From Burkholderiales bacterium (lineage in GTDB: Bacteria; Pseudomonadota; Gammaproteobacteria; Burkholderiales; Ga0077523), in the NCBI GenBank assembly GCA_019745565.1, contig JAIESW010000010.1, forward strand, positions 124,001-188,000: 64,000 bases of DNA. The letters are read 5' to 3'. A program made the position numbers and the translations under genes. Positions within the stretch are counted from its first letter, which is position 1. Every line of letters begins with the position of its first letter. Shown one piece after another: positions 19,765 to 33,196 of this stretch. Under the pieces are notes generated by a model that did not search any database, was not told the DNA's origin, and saw nothing but the letters and a program-made list of their open reading frames with translations.

Positions 19765-21690
19765 ATGCTGTTTCCCAAGCGTTTCCAGGTCATCGTCGTA
19801 GGAGGAGGGCATGCCGGTACGGAAGCCGCCCTCGCTGCTGCACGCATGGGGCAGGACACGCTGCTGTTGACGCACAGCATCGAGACGCTCGGCCAGATGT
19901 CCTGCAATCCGTCCATCGGCGGAATCGGAAAAGGCCATCTGGTCAAAGAGGTAGACGCTCTCGGCGGCGCCATGGCCACGGCTGCCGACGAGGCGGGAAT
20001 CCAGTTCCGGATCCTCAACCGCAGCAAGGGGCCGGCGGTTCGCGCGACCCGCGCGCAGGCCGATCGGGTGCTTTACCGCAAGGCCATCCGCCATCGCCTC
20101 GAGAATCAGCCGCAACTCACGCTGTTCCAGCAGGCTGTGGATGATCTGCTGCTCGACGGCGACCGCGTGGCTGGCGTCGTCACCCAGCTCGGTATCCGAT
20201 TCCAGGCGGAAACCGTGGTCCTGACCACCGGAACATTCCTGTCCGGCCTTATTCACGTGGGTCTGGCCCACTATCAGGCCGGTCGTGCCGGGGACCCGCC
20301 GTCGATCAGCCTCGCGCAGCGACTGCGCGAACTCAAATTACCTGTCGGTCGCCTCAAGACCGGCACGCCGCCACGGCTTGATGGTCGGACCATCGATTAT
20401 TCCGTGATGACCGAGCAGCCTGGCGATGCGCCGGTCCCGGTGTTTTCCTTTCTGGGCTCGGCCGCGCAGCATCCGGAGCAGCGTTCCTGCTGGATCACCC
20501 ATACCAACGCGCGCACCCACGAGATCATTCGTGGCGGCCTCGATCGATCACCGATGTTCACCGGGGTCATCGAAGGCATCGGCCCGCGGTATTGCCCGTC
20601 GATCGAGGACAAGGTCACGCGCTTCGTCGGCAAGGATTCGCACCAGATCTTTCTCGAGCCCGAGGGCCTGACGACCCACGAGATCTATCCGAACGGCATT
20701 TCCACCAGTCTGCCGTTCGACGTACAACTGGAAGCGGTCCGTTCCATCCGGGGTCTCGAGAACGCGCACATCCTGCGGCCCGGCTACGCGATCGAGTACG
20801 ACTACTTCGATCCGCGCGGTCTGAAGTCCTCGCTGGAAACCAAAGCCATCAGCGGCCTGTTCTTTGCCGGACAGATCAACGGGACCACCGGCTACGAGGA
20901 AGCGGCGGCCCAGGGGCTGCTGGCCGGGATCAATGCGGCGTTGCGCGCGCGTGGCTCCGAACCCTGGAGCCCTCGTCGCGATGAGGCCTACCTCGGGGTT
21001 CTGGTGGACGATCTGATCACGCGCGGCGTGACCGAGCCCTATCGCATGTTCACGAGCCGTGCGGAATACCGGCTGAGCCTGCGCGAAGACAATGCCGACC
21101 TGCGGCTCACCGAAATCGGTCGCACGCTGGGGCTGGTGGATGACGTGCGGTGGGCGCATTTCGAAGCGAAACGCGAAGCGGTTGCCCGGGAACTGGAACG
21201 ACTGCGGTCCACCTGGCTGAACCCGCGCACGCTGTCACCCGAAGCCATGCTCGCCACCGTAGGCCAGGTCCTGGAAACGGATTACACGCTCGACGCCCTG
21301 CTGCGCCGACCCGATGTGGACTATGGGTCGTTGATGAACCTCCCGGGCGCCGGCCCCGCGGTGACCGACGCCACCGTGGCCGAACAGGTCGAAATTCAGA
21401 CTAAATATCAAGGCTATATCGAACGTCAGCGCGAGGAAGTGGCGCGTCACGAGCACTTCGAAGACGCTAGGCTGCCCTCCGATCTGGACTATCGCACCGT
21501 GCGCGGCCTCTCGAACGAAGTCCAGCAGAAGCTCAACGCCCATCGGCCCGAGACCCTCGGCCAGGCGGCACGCATTTCCGGCATCACATCGGCAGCGATT
21601 TCGCTGCTGCTCGTCCATCTGCGCCGAGGTTTTCCGGGCAACCGGGACAGTGCGCCCGCCCACGACGCTCCGGCGGCGCAGGCGCGGTGA
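19765..21690 (+). CDS. mnmG: tRNA uridine-5-carboxymethylaminomethyl modification enzyme MnmG (GidA)
   Basis: 641 residues from the ATG at 19765; a GTG two codons upstream is the alternative. The FAD-binding loop [20 protein letters not shown] is followed by [18 protein letters not shown] and [12 protein letters not shown]. The C-terminal helical MnmE-binding region contains [20 protein letters not shown]. It works as a heterotetramer with MnmE. The sequence strongly resembles betaproteobacterial MnmG from memory. Its stop overlaps the rsmG start (GTGA). Confidence 0.96.
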   Translation: MLFPKRFQVIVVGGGHAGTEAALAAARMGQDTLLLTHSIETLGQMSCNPSIGGIGKGHLVKEVDALGGAMATAADEAGIQFRILNRSKGPAVRATRAQADRVLYRKAIRHRLENQPQLTLFQQAVDDLLLDGDRVAGVVTQLGIRFQAETVVLTTGTFLSGLIHVGLAHYQAGRAGDPPSISLAQRLRELKLPVGRLKTGTPPRLDGRTIDYSVMTEQPGDAPVPVFSFLGSAAQHPEQRSCWITHTNARTHEIIRGGLDRSPMFTGVIEGIGPRYCPSIEDKVTRFVGKDSHQIFLEPEGLTTHEIYPNGISTSLPFDVQLEAVRSIRGLENAHILRPGYAIEYDYFDPRGLKSSLETKAISGLFFAGQINGTTGYEEAAAQGLLAGINAALRARGSEPWSPRRDEAYLGVLVDDLITRGVTEPYRMFTSRAEYRLSLREDNADLRLTEIGRTLGLVDDVRWAHFEAKREAVARELERLRSTWLNPRTLSPEAMLATVGQVLETDYTLDALLRRPDVDYGSLMNLPGAGPAVTDATVAEQVEIQTKYQGYIERQREEVARHEHFEDARLPSDLDYRTVRGLSNEVQQKLNAHRPETLGQAARISGITSAAISLLLVHLRRGFPGNRDSAPAHDAPAAQAR

Positions 21691-22322
21691 CGACTCAGCA
21701 GGCGCGGGCGCTCGAACAGGGCGTCGAGAAACTCGGCCTCAATCTGGCCCCGGGGACCGAGAGCCGGCTGCTCGACTATCTCGCGCTGCTGCAGAAGTGG
21801 AATCGTGTCTACAACCTGACCGCCATCCGCGAAGCACCTAAGTTAGTAAGCCATCACCTGCTGGATAGTCTAGCCGTGGTGCCGCATCTCGCCGGCGGCG
21901 CAATCGTCGATATCGGTACCGGACCGGGTTTGCCCGGTATTCCCCTCGCACTCGCCCGGCCCGACTGGCAAGTGACGCTGGTGGACAGCAATCACAAGAA
22001 GACCGCCTTCGTGACCCAGGCGGTGGGAGAGCTCAACATCGCCAACGCCGAAGTCCGCCGCGAGCGCGTGGAGCAATGGCGGCCTGCCGCCACCTTCCAG
22101 GTCGTCATCTCGCGCGCCTTTGCCGAGCTGGCCGACTTCGTCCGCCTTGCCGGCCATCTGCTGGCACCCGGCGGTCGCCTGGCGGCGATGAAGGGCCTCA
22201 ATCCGCACGAGGAAATCGCCCAGTTGCCCGAGGGCTTTCGCGTCGAACGCGTGGTGCCGCTGGCGGTGCCGGGCGTCGAGGGCGAACGGCATCTCGTGCT
22301 GATCGAACGCACTGCAGCCTGA
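21687..22322 (+). CDS. rsmG: 16S rRNA (guanine-527-N7)-methyltransferase RsmG (GidB)
   Basis: 211 residues from a GTG overlapping the mnmG stop. It is a class I methyltransferase with [15 protein letters not shown], the SAM motif [17 protein letters not shown] and [11 protein letters not shown]. It methylates G527 of 16S rRNA; loss gives low-level streptomycin resistance in other species. It lies between mnmG and parA, the usual proteobacterial order. Confidence 0.96.
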   Translation: MTTQQARALEQGVEKLGLNLAPGTESRLLDYLALLQKWNRVYNLTAIREAPKLVSHHLLDSLAVVPHLAGGAIVDIGTGPGLPGIPLALARPDWQVTLVDSNHKKTAFVTQAVGELNIANAEVRRERVEQWRPAATFQVVISRAFAELADFVRLAGHLLAPGGRLAAMKGLNPHEEIAQLPEGFRVERVVPLAVPGVEGERHLVLIERTAA

Positions 22323-22335
22323 TCCTCGAGGACCC

Positions 22336-23106
22336 ATGGCCAAGATCATCGCGATCACCAACCAGAAGGGCGGCGTCGGCAAGACGACGACCACCATCAA
22401 CCTTGCGGCCAGCCTAGCGATGGCGGGCCGGCGCGTGCTGCTGATCGATCTCGATCCGCAGGGCAACGCCACCATGGGCAGCGGCATCGACAAGCGGCAG
22501 CTCCAGGCCACGGTCTATCAGGCGCTGCTGGGCGAGGCCCCGCTCGCCGACGTGCGCCAGCGTTCCAGCAGCGGCAATTACGATGTCATACCGGCCAATC
22601 GCGATCTCGCCGGCGCGGAGGTCGAGATGGTGACCATCGACAACCGCGAGACGCGCTTGAAGGAGGCGCTGACGAGCGTCGATGCCGACTACGACTTCAT
22701 CCTCATCGACTGCCCGCCGGCGCTCAATCTGCTCACGGTCAACGGCCTGGTGGCGGCTCAGGCGGTGATGATCCCGATGCAATGCGAGTACTACGCGCTC
22801 GAGGGCTTGTCCGACCTCGTCAACACGGTGAAGAAGGTGCGCGCGCATCTGAATCCGCACCTCGAGATCGAAGGCCTGCTGCGCACCATGTACGACCCGC
22901 GCAACACGCTCGGGCAGCAGGTGTCGGAGCAGCTGCAGCAGCACTTCGGCGAGAAGGTGTATCGCACCGTCATCCCGCGCAACGTGCGCCTCGCCGAGGC
23001 ACCGAGCTACGGGATGCCGGTCCTCTCCTACGATCGCCAGTCGAAGGGCGCGCTCGCGTACCTGGCGCTGGCCGGCGAAATCCTCGGCAAACAGGCGGCA
23101 GCGTGA
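22336..23106 (+). CDS. parA: chromosome-partitioning ATPase ParA (Soj)
   Basis: 256 residues. The deviant Walker A NQKGGVGKTTTTINLAASL is at residues about 8–26, then LLIDLDPQGNATMG and the Walker B-like DFILIDCPPALNLL. Chromosomal ParA proteins of this size lack an N-terminal DNA-binding extension, as here. It forms ATP-dependent gradients on the nucleoid that pull ParB–parS. Its stop overlaps the parB start by one base (TGATG). Confidence 0.96.
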   Translation: MAKIIAITNQKGGVGKTTTTINLAASLAMAGRRVLLIDLDPQGNATMGSGIDKRQLQATVYQALLGEAPLADVRQRSSSGNYDVIPANRDLAGAEVEMVTIDNRETRLKEALTSVDADYDFILIDCPPALNLLTVNGLVAAQAVMIPMQCEYYALEGLSDLVNTVKKVRAHLNPHLEIEGLLRTMYDPRNTLGQQVSEQLQQHFGEKVYRTVIPRNVRLAEAPSYGMPVLSYDRQSKGALAYLALAGEILGKQAAA

Positions 23107-23966
23107 TGGTCAAGCACAAAGGGTTGGGACGCGGGCTCGATGCGCTGCTCGCGGCGGACGAGGCGGAAGAGAACGCTGCCGGCGATCGCATGATGCAGCT
23201 TCCCGTCACGGCGCTGCAGCGAGGCAAGTACCAGCCTCGCACGCAGATGCACGAGGACGCGATCGCCGAGCTGGCGGAATCCATCAAGTCGCAGGGCCTG
23301 ATCCAGCCGATCCTCGTGCGACCCATCGGACCCGGCCGCTACGAGATCATCGCAGGCGAGCGCCGCTGGCGTGCCGCCCAGCGCGCCGGGCTCAAGGAAG
23401 TGCCGGTGGTCGTACGCGAAGTCCGCGACGAAGCCGCGCTGGCGATGGCGCTCATCGAGAACATCCAGCGCGAGGACCTGAACGCGCTCGAGGAGGCCGC
23501 CGGCCTCCAGCGGCTCATCGACGAATTCGGCATGACGCACCAGAGCGCGGGCGAAGCGGTGGGTCGATCACGAACCGCCGTTTCCAACTTGCTGCGCCTG
23601 CTGCAACTGGCCGGGCCCGTGCAGCAGAGAATGATGAACGGCGAGCTCGAGATGGGTCACGGCCGTGCCCTGCTGGCGTTGCCCACCGGCAAACAGTTGG
23701 AGTTCGCCGAGCGCATCGCCGCGCAAGGACTTTCGGTTCGCGAAGTGGAGCGGCTGGTGGCCCAGGCTGGCACGGAGCCTCCGCGGAAGAAGCAGCGCGC
23801 CGTGAGTCGCGACCTCAAGGACCTCGAGGAGGAACTGTCGGACCACCTGGGCGCGTCGGTGGAGATCCGCGCGCGCGGCAAGGGTAAAGGCAAGCTCGAG
23901 ATCGAATACCGGTCGCTCGACCAGCTGGATGCGCTGCTGGCTCACCTGCGACGGCCTCGCGCCTGA
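23106..23966 (+). CDS. parB: chromosome-partitioning protein ParB (CTPase)
   Basis: 286 residues. It begins KHKGLGRGLDALLA. The CTP-binding/ParB-N domain has KYQPRT, GLIQPILVRP, the GERRWRAAQRAG box and ENIQREDLNALEEA. A helix-turn-helix follows (QSAGEAVGRSRTAVSNLLRL), then a C-terminal dimer domain. It binds and spreads from the two parS sites about 3.4 kb upstream. Confidence 0.96.
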   Translation: MVKHKGLGRGLDALLAADEAEENAAGDRMMQLPVTALQRGKYQPRTQMHEDAIAELAESIKSQGLIQPILVRPIGPGRYEIIAGERRWRAAQRAGLKEVPVVVREVRDEAALAMALIENIQREDLNALEEAAGLQRLIDEFGMTHQSAGEAVGRSRTAVSNLLRLLQLAGPVQQRMMNGELEMGHGRALLALPTGKQLEFAERIAAQGLSVREVERLVAQAGTEPPRKKQRAVSRDLKDLEEELSDHLGASVEIRARGKGKGKLEIEYRSLDQLDALLAHLRRPRA

Positions 23967-23970
23967 TACG

Positions 23971-24000
23971 TTGACGCACCGCCGCATCCACCATTACACT
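23971..24000 (+). promoter_or_regulatory. candidate promoter of the ATP synthase operon
   Basis: TTGACG (23971–23976) and TACACT (23995–24000) with an 18-bp spacer stand immediately after the parB stop. They are 36 bp before the atpI ATG. Both boxes match consensus well for a GC-rich genome. Confidence 0.6.
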
Positions 24001-24035
24001 CTCGCGGTTTTTCTAGTCGCCAGCGGGTTCAAAAG

Positions 24036-24422
24036 ATGGTCCGGATCCAAAGCGCGCCCTTTCGAACCGTCTTGCGGTGGCAGGTCGTGACGACCGTGGT
24101 GGTCGCCGTCGTCACGGGGTTGATCGCAGGGGTGCACGGTGCGCTGTCCGGAGCACTGGGCGGGATGGTCGCTCTGGTGGCATGTCTCGGATTCGCCATC
24201 GTCACGCAACTCGCGAAGACGCCGTCGATCGGATCGACGCTGTCGACGGTGTTCCGTGCCGAAGGGGTCAAGATCGGCGTCAGCGTGGTGCTGCTCTGGC
24301 TGGTGCTGGCGACGTACAAGCAGGTGGTTGCGGTGGCGTTCGTCGGATCCTTCGCCATCTCGATCGTGGTGTTCTCGATGGCGGTCTTCGTCCGGGATGT
24401 CGGACGAACCAGCGTGAAATGA
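24036..24422 (+). CDS. atpI: ATP synthase subunit I (AtpI)
   Basis: 128 residues with four hydrophobic segments and short loops, the layout of AtpI/Unc1. The protein is poorly conserved and the call rests largely on its place as first gene of a complete atp operon. AtpI helps assemble the c-ring and is not part of the final enzyme. Start ATG at 24036. Confidence 0.85.
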   Translation: MVRIQSAPFRTVLRWQVVTTVVVAVVTGLIAGVHGALSGALGGMVALVACLGFAIVTQLAKTPSIGSTLSTVFRAEGVKIGVSVVLLWLVLATYKQVVAVAFVGSFAISIVVFSMAVFVRDVGRTSVK

Positions 24423-25569
<1,147 letters not shown>

Positions 25570-25602
25570 CTCCCTCCACCTTTACCCGGTTAGGGGGCAG
25601 CA

Positions 25603-26073
25603 ATGAACATCAACCTGACGCTGATCGCCCAGGCAGTCGCCTTCGCGGTCTTCATCTGGTTCACGGTGAAGTTCGTCTGGCCGCCGCTGCTGCGTGCCAT
25701 CGAGCAGCGCCAATCGCAGATCGCCGACGGTCTCGCGGCGGCCGAAAAGGGTCGCCAGTCGCTCGAGGTTTCCTCGAAGCAGGCCGAGGCCGCCATCGCC
25801 GAAGCGCGTGCCCGCGCCCAGGAGATCATCGCGCAGGCCGAGAAACGCGGCTCGCAGCTGATCGACGAAGCGAAGAACGCAGCGCGCGAGGAAAGCGGTC
25901 GCGAGAAGGCTGCGGCAAAAGCCGAGATCGACCAGGAAGTGTCGCGCGCGCGTGAAGCGTTGCGCGACCAGGTGGCCGCGCTCGCGATTGCCGGCGCGGA
26001 AAAGATCCTGCGCAAGGAGATCAACGCGCAGGCCCACGCCGATCTGCTGGCTCAACTGAAGAAAGAGATTTAG
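25603..26073 (+). CDS. atpF: F0F1 ATP synthase subunit b
   Basis: 156 residues, the usual length. One N-terminal membrane helix ([20 protein letters not shown]) leads into a long charged Ala/Glu-rich coiled coil that forms the peripheral stalk. There is a single b gene and no b' paralogue in the operon. Confidence 0.96.
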   Translation: MNINLTLIAQAVAFAVFIWFTVKFVWPPLLRAIEQRQSQIADGLAAAEKGRQSLEVSSKQAEAAIAEARARAQEIIAQAEKRGSQLIDEAKNAAREESGREKAAAKAEIDQEVSRAREALRDQVAALAIAGAEKILRKEINAQAHADLLAQLKKEI

Positions 26074-26078
26074 GCGAC

Positions 26079-26615
26079 ATGGCCGAGATCAGCACCATCG
26101 CCCGGCCCTACGCCGAAGCCATGTTCGAGATCGCCGACAAGGCCGGTGCGCTGGGCACGTGGTCGGTCATCCTGGGCAACCTGGCGACCGCGGCCGGGAG
26201 CCCTGAAGTCCGCCAGCTGCTCGGCAATCCGCGCGTCTCAGCCAATGCGCTGGTCGACATGTTTGCCGCCGTCTCCGGCGACAGCTCGCCCGAGACGCGC
26301 AAGCTGCTCGAAGCATTGACCGCGAACCAGCGTATCGCCGCACTCCCGTTGATCCACGAGCAGTTCGAAGCGCTCAAGAACGAGCGCGAGAGCACCGTCG
26401 ACGCCAAGATCGAAAGCGCCTTCCCGCTGGAAGGTGCCGATCTCGCCGGTCTCGTCTCGGACCTCGAGCGCAAGTTCAAGCGCAAGGTGCGCCCTGAAGT
26501 GACCATCGATCCGACCTTGATCGGTGGCGTCCGCATTGCCGTCGGCGACCAGGTCATCGACGGCTCGGTGCGAGGCAAGCTCGCGGCGATGGCCGCCAGC
26601 CTCACCGCGGCCTGA
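26079..26615 (+). CDS. atpH: F0F1 ATP synthase subunit delta
   Basis: 178 residues. The N-terminal helical domain starts [15 protein letters not shown], and the C-terminal part has the signature [20 protein letters not shown]. It joins the b stalk to the top of F1. It begins 5 bp after atpF. Confidence 0.96.
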   Translation: MAEISTIARPYAEAMFEIADKAGALGTWSVILGNLATAAGSPEVRQLLGNPRVSANALVDMFAAVSGDSSPETRKLLEALTANQRIAALPLIHEQFEALKNERESTVDAKIESAFPLEGADLAGLVSDLERKFKRKVRPEVTIDPTLIGGVRIAVGDQVIDGSVRGKLAAMAASLTAA

Positions 26616-26655
26616 TGCGCGTCCCCACTCCAAACACCCACGAATCGGAACCGCC

Positions 26656-28206
26656 ATGCAACAGCTGAAACCCTCCGAGATCAGCGAACTGATCAAGTCC
26701 CGGATCCAGAGCCTCGCGCTCTCGGCCGACGTGCGCACCCAGGGCACCGTGGTCTCGGTGACCGACGGTATCTGCCGCGTGCACGGCCTGTCCGACGTCA
26801 TGCAGGGCGAGATGCTCGAGTTTCCCAACAACACCTTCGGTCTGGCACTGAACCTCGAGCGCGACTCGGTCGGTGCGGTGATCTTGGGTGAATACGAGCA
26901 CATTTCCGAGGGCGATCCGGTCAAGTGCACCGGTCAGATCCTCTCGGTGCCGGTGGGTCCGGAACTGATCGGCCGCGTCGTGAACTCGCTCGGTCAGCCC
27001 ATCGACGGGAAGGGGCCGATCAACGCCAAGGAAACCGACATCATCGAGAAGGTGGCGCCGGGTGTCGTGTGGCGCAAGTCGGTGTCGCAGCCGGTGCAAA
27101 CCGGCTTGAAGTCCATCGACGCCATGGTGCCCGTGGGTCGCGGCCAGCGCGAGCTCATCATCGGCGACCGCCAGACCGGCAAGACGGCGGTGGCCGTCGA
27201 CACGATCATCAACCAGAAGGGCAAGGATCTCTTCTGCGTGTATGTCGCCATCGGCCAGAAGGCGTCCACCATCGCCAACGTGGTGCGCAAGCTCGAAGAG
27301 CACGGCGCCATGGCGTACACCATCGTCGTTGCCGCATCCGCTTCCGAATCCGCCGCCATGCAGTACATCGCCGCGTATTCCGGTTGCACCATGGGCGAGT
27401 ACTTCCGCGACCGCGGCCAGGACGCGCTCATCATCTATGACGATCTGACCAAACAAGCCTGGGCGTATCGCCAGATCTCGCTGCTGCTGCGCCGCCCGCC
27501 GGGCCGCGAAGCCTATCCCGGCGACGTGTTCTACCTGCACAGCCGCCTCCTCGAGCGCGCTGCGCGCGTCAACGAAGCCTGGGTCGAGCGTTTCACCAAG
27601 GGTGCGGTGAAGGGCAAGACCGGTTCGCTCACCGCGCTGCCGGTCATCGAGACGCAAGCGGGTGACGTGTCCGCATTCGTGCCGACCAATGTCATCTCGA
27701 TCACGGACGGCCAGATCTTCCTGGAAACCGACTTGTTCAACGCCGGTATCCGCCCCGCCATCAACGCCGGTATCTCGGTGTCGCGAGTCGGTGGCGCCGC
27801 CCAGACCAAGGTCATGAAGCGCAAGGACGTGGGCGCCGGTGTGCGTCTCGCGCTCGCGCAGTATCGTGAACTCGCGGCCTTCGCGCAGTTCGCCTCCGAC
27901 CTCGACGAAGCCACCCGCAAGCAGCTCGAGCGCGGGCGCATGGTGACGGAGCTGATGAAGCAGCCGCAGTACCAGCCGCTGCAGGTGTGGGAAATGGTGC
28001 TGACGCTGTTCGCGGTCAACAACGGCTACTTCGACGCGATCGAAGTGAAGAAAGCGCTCGCGGCTGAGAAGAGCCTGCGCGATCACATGAAGACCAAGTA
28101 CGCGGCCCTGGTCGACAGCATCGAGTCGAAGAAGGACATGAGCGCGGACGAAGAGAAGGCGCTGCGCGCGGCCATCGACGACTGGAAGAAGAACGGCACG
28201 TACTGA
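26656..28206 (+). CDS. atpA: F0F1 ATP synthase subunit alpha
   Basis: 516 residues from the ATG at 26656; upstream in-frame codons run into atpH and are not conserved. Walker [14 protein letters not shown] is near residue 170, with the Walker B region [17 protein letters not shown] and the family signature in the [20 protein letters not shown] stretch. It forms the non-catalytic nucleotide sites of the F1 hexamer. Confidence 0.98.
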   Translation: MQQLKPSEISELIKSRIQSLALSADVRTQGTVVSVTDGICRVHGLSDVMQGEMLEFPNNTFGLALNLERDSVGAVILGEYEHISEGDPVKCTGQILSVPVGPELIGRVVNSLGQPIDGKGPINAKETDIIEKVAPGVVWRKSVSQPVQTGLKSIDAMVPVGRGQRELIIGDRQTGKTAVAVDTIINQKGKDLFCVYVAIGQKASTIANVVRKLEEHGAMAYTIVVAASASESAAMQYIAAYSGCTMGEYFRDRGQDALIIYDDLTKQAWAYRQISLLLRRPPGREAYPGDVFYLHSRLLERAARVNEAWVERFTKGAVKGKTGSLTALPVIETQAGDVSAFVPTNVISITDGQIFLETDLFNAGIRPAINAGISVSRVGGAAQTKVMKRKDVGAGVRLALAQYRELAAFAQFASDLDEATRKQLERGRMVTELMKQPQYQPLQVWEMVLTLFAVNNGYFDAIEVKKALAAEKSLRDHMKTKYAALVDSIESKKDMSADEEKALRAAIDDWKKNGTY

Positions 28207-28240
28207 CCGTTAAGCAACGGCCCGCGAGAGAACCCACGAC

Positions 28241-30578
<2,338 letters not shown>

Positions 30579-30581
30579 CGC

Positions 30582-31001
30582 ATGGCCAACACCATCCACG
30601 TCGACGTCGTCAGCGCCGAGGAGTCGATCTACTCCGGCGAGGCGGAATTCGTCGTCCTCCCCGGTGAGGTCGGCGAGCTCGGCATCTACCCGCAGCACAC
30701 GCCGCTCATCACGCGCATCAAGCCGGGCTCCGTGCGGATCAAGCCCGCGGGCGGCGGTGAAGAGCAACTGGTCTTCGTTGCTGGCGGTGTGCTGGAAGTG
30801 CAGCCCAAGGCCGTGACCGTGCTGGCGGATACCGCCATCCGCGGCACCGATCTCGACGAAGCCAAGGCCACGGAAGCGATGCGGCGTGCCGAGGAAGCCA
30901 TGCGCAGTTCGCAGGACAAGGTCGAGATCGCGACCATGCAGGCCGAGTACGCGATGATGGCGGCGCAGCTGGCTGCGATCCGCAAGCTGCGCAAGCGGTA
31001 G
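30582..31001 (+). CDS. atpC: F0F1 ATP synthase subunit epsilon
   Basis: 139 residues, 3 bp after atpD. The N-terminal beta barrel has the family [16 protein letters not shown] stretch, and a two-helix C-terminal hairpin follows (about residues 88–139). It regulates the rotary motor. Last gene of the atp operon, followed by a strong terminator. Confidence 0.96.
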   Translation: MANTIHVDVVSAEESIYSGEAEFVVLPGEVGELGIYPQHTPLITRIKPGSVRIKPAGGGEEQLVFVAGGVLEVQPKAVTVLADTAIRGTDLDEAKATEAMRRAEEAMRSSQDKVEIATMQAEYAMMAAQLAAIRKLRKR

Positions 31002-31020
31002 GCCGACTCCGGTCCGAGCG

Positions 31021-31048
31021 AAAAGGGCGACCGCGGGTCGCCCTTTTT
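31021..31048 (+). terminator. intrinsic terminator of the atp operon
   Basis: An 8-bp perfect stem, GGGCGACC (31025–31032) with GGTCGCCC (31036–31043), has a 3-nt loop, a run of A before and TTTTT after it. It can be extended by A–T pairs and could act in both directions. Confidence 0.9.
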
Positions 31049-31061
31049 GTTTTCCGTCCGT

Positions 31062-31090
31062 TTGACAGGGCCACCTGCGGCCCCTACCCT
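31062..31090 (+). promoter_or_regulatory. sigma70-type promoter of the ABC-transporter/malonate-type operon
   Basis: A perfect -35 TTGACA (31062–31067), a 17-bp spacer and TACCCT (31085–31090) lie just past the atp terminator. They are 28 bp before the first ATG of the operon. Confidence 0.65.
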
Positions 31091-31118
31091 CGCCGCCAAA
31101 CTACACAGGGGACCTGCC

Positions 31119-32270
31119 ATGAGGCTCGCGACGCTGTTGATTACCGTGATGGTCGCGCTGGCGACGCTCCCGGCGCAGGGCAAGGACACCGTCAGAATCG
31201 CGTTCATCGGTCCGCTGACCGGGGGCGTCTCCGCGAACGGCCTGGGCGGGCGCAACAGCGCCGATCTCGCGGTGCGTCTGCGCAACGCCGATGCGAAGGC
31301 GCCGTATACCTACGAACTGGTCGTGCTCGATGACGAGTGCAAACCGAACGTCGGTGTGCAGGTGGCGACGAAGGCGGCCGCCGACAACGGGATCGTCGCT
31401 GGCGTCACGCACTACTGTTCGACCGTCGCGATGGCGGCGGTGGACGTGTATCGCAAGTTCGGCCTGCCGGTGATCGTGTGGGGTGCGGTCCTGCCGGACA
31501 TTACCTATGCCAACGACTACAAGGAAGTGCACCGGGTCAACGGCACGATGATCAACCAGAACGAGGCCGCCGCGCGCTTCATGACCGGTCTCAGGTTCAA
31601 GCGCTGGGCGGTCATTCACGACACCACCGACTACGGCAAGGGTCACAACAAATACTTCAGCGAAGACCTCGCGAGGAGCGGCGGGCAGATCCTTGGGACC
31701 TTCGGCGTCACCGCCGATCAGCAGGACTTCTCCGCGGAGCTCACCAAGATCAAGGAACTGAAGCCCGAGGTCATCTATTTCGCGGGCCTCACGCCGGTGG
31801 GCGTGCGCATCCGCAGCCAGATGGACAAGCTCGGCGTGAAAGCGGTCTTCCAGGGCACTTCGGGCATCGTGTCCGACGCTTTCATCGAAGGCCTCGGTCC
31901 GCTCGCCGAAGGTGTGGTCGCGTTCCGCGAGGGTGCACCGGCGGAGAAGCTGCCCGGTGGCCGCGTGTTTCTCGACGCCTACACGAAGCAGAAATATCCG
32001 GACGATCCGGAGGCCTACGGCCCCTTTGCCTTCGCCGCGGCGACGTTGATCATGGATGCCATCGACAAGGTAGGTCCCGATCGCAGGAAGGTGCGAGCCG
32101 AGCTCAACCGCACCAAGGACTACGACTCCGTCGTCGGCAAGATCACCTTCGACGACCATCGCCAGAACGCCGTGCCGCTCATCACCCGGTTCGTCGTGCA
32201 GGACGGCAAGTGGGTCGTGTGGGAGGACAGCGAGTACGCGAGCGGCAAGCGCGCGCTGGTGAAGAAGTAG
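31119..32270 (+). CDS. ABC transporter periplasmic substrate-binding protein (LivK-like, Peripla_BP_6)
   Basis: 383 residues with an N-terminal signal peptide (LATLLITVMVALATLPAQG, cut before KDTV). The mature protein starts with the type I binding-protein pattern VRIAFIGPLTGGVSANG, and two cysteines are spaced as in the family (DDEC, HYC). Homologues bind branched-chain amino acids but also amides, urea, aromatic acids and dicarboxylates. The genes after it suggest a malonate-related ligand, which is inference. The in-frame ATG at 31047 lies before the promoter and is not the start. Confidence 0.9.
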   Translation: MRLATLLITVMVALATLPAQGKDTVRIAFIGPLTGGVSANGLGGRNSADLAVRLRNADAKAPYTYELVVLDDECKPNVGVQVATKAAADNGIVAGVTHYCSTVAMAAVDVYRKFGLPVIVWGAVLPDITYANDYKEVHRVNGTMINQNEAAARFMTGLRFKRWAVIHDTTDYGKGHNKYFSEDLARSGGQILGTFGVTADQQDFSAELTKIKELKPEVIYFAGLTPVGVRIRSQMDKLGVKAVFQGTSGIVSDAFIEGLGPLAEGVVAFREGAPAEKLPGGRVFLDAYTKQKYPDDPEAYGPFAFAAATLIMDAIDKVGPDRRKVRAELNRTKDYDSVVGKITFDDHRQNAVPLITRFVVQDGKWVVWEDSEYASGKRALVKK

Positions 32271-32274
32271 TTCC

Positions 32275-33195
32275 GTGGACCCGGGACTGCTCGCCCAGCA
32301 CGTCTTCAACGGGCTGATGCTGGGAGTGATCTATGCCCTCGTCGCGGTCGGCTTCACGCTGTTCTTCGGGGTGCTGGACGTCATCAAGTTCTCCCATGGC
32401 GACGTGGTCATGCTGGGTGCGTTTACGGCGCTCGCGGTCTCGGTGGGTCTGACCGGGGGCGGCGTGACCTCTTCGCCGCTGGTCCTGGCGGCGATGCTGG
32501 TGGCGGCCATCGCTTCGATGGCGCTCGTCGGCGCACTGCTTGCGCGCCTGCTGGTACTGCCATTGCGCCGTGCACCGGCAATCAACGTACTGCTGATCAC
32601 GCTGATGGCGGGCACCGTCATCCGCGAGGGCGTGCGCCTGTTCTACCCCCAGGGTTCCAATCCGAAACCGTTCCCGCGGCTGTTGCCCGGCGGCAGCTCC
32701 GAACTGGGTGCGTTCACGTTGCGTCACGACAGCGCGATTCTGTTCGCGGTCGGGGTACTGGCGATCGTCGGCGTGCACCTCGTCCTGACGCGCACCCGCT
32801 TGGGCCTCGCGATCCGGGCCGTCGCACAGGACCCAGAAACCGCTTCGGCCATGGGCATTCCCTTCACCGCGACAGTACTCGCCACCTTCGCCATCGGCTC
32901 CGCACTGGCCGCGCTCGCAGGTGTGGTCAACGGGCTTTACTACAGCGAGATCAGCTTCAACCTCGGATTGCTGCTCGGCGCAATCGGCTTCTCGGCCGCC
33001 GTGATCGGCGGTCTGGGCAACGTCTATGGCGCGATCCTCGGCGGTTTCCTGTTCGCCGCGCTGCAGACCATCGGGGCAGTCGCGCTGCCCTTCGCGAGTG
33101 CCTACAAGGATGTCTTCGCCTTTGCCGTGGTCATCGTGGTCATGGCGATCCGGCCGGCGGGGCTGCTGGCGGAACGGTCCGCCGAACGGGTTTGA
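32275..33195 (+). CDS. ABC transporter permease, LivH type
   Basis: 306 residues from a GTG 4 bp after the binding-protein gene. About eight membrane helices; it begins with the LivH pattern QHVFNGLMLGVIYALVAVGF and ends with AVIGGLGNVYGAILGGFL. It forms half of the membrane channel. The ribosome-binding site must lie within the end of the previous gene, so translation is probably coupled. Confidence 0.92.
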   Translation: MDPGLLAQHVFNGLMLGVIYALVAVGFTLFFGVLDVIKFSHGDVVMLGAFTALAVSVGLTGGGVTSSPLVLAAMLVAAIASMALVGALLARLLVLPLRRAPAINVLLITLMAGTVIREGVRLFYPQGSNPKPFPRLLPGGSSELGAFTLRHDSAILFAVGVLAIVGVHLVLTRTRLGLAIRAVAQDPETASAMGIPFTATVLATFAIGSALAALAGVVNGLYYSEISFNLGLLLGAIGFSAAVIGGLGNVYGAILGGFLFAALQTIGAVALPFASAYKDVFAFAVVIVVMAIRPAGLLAERSAERV

Positions 33196-33196
33196 C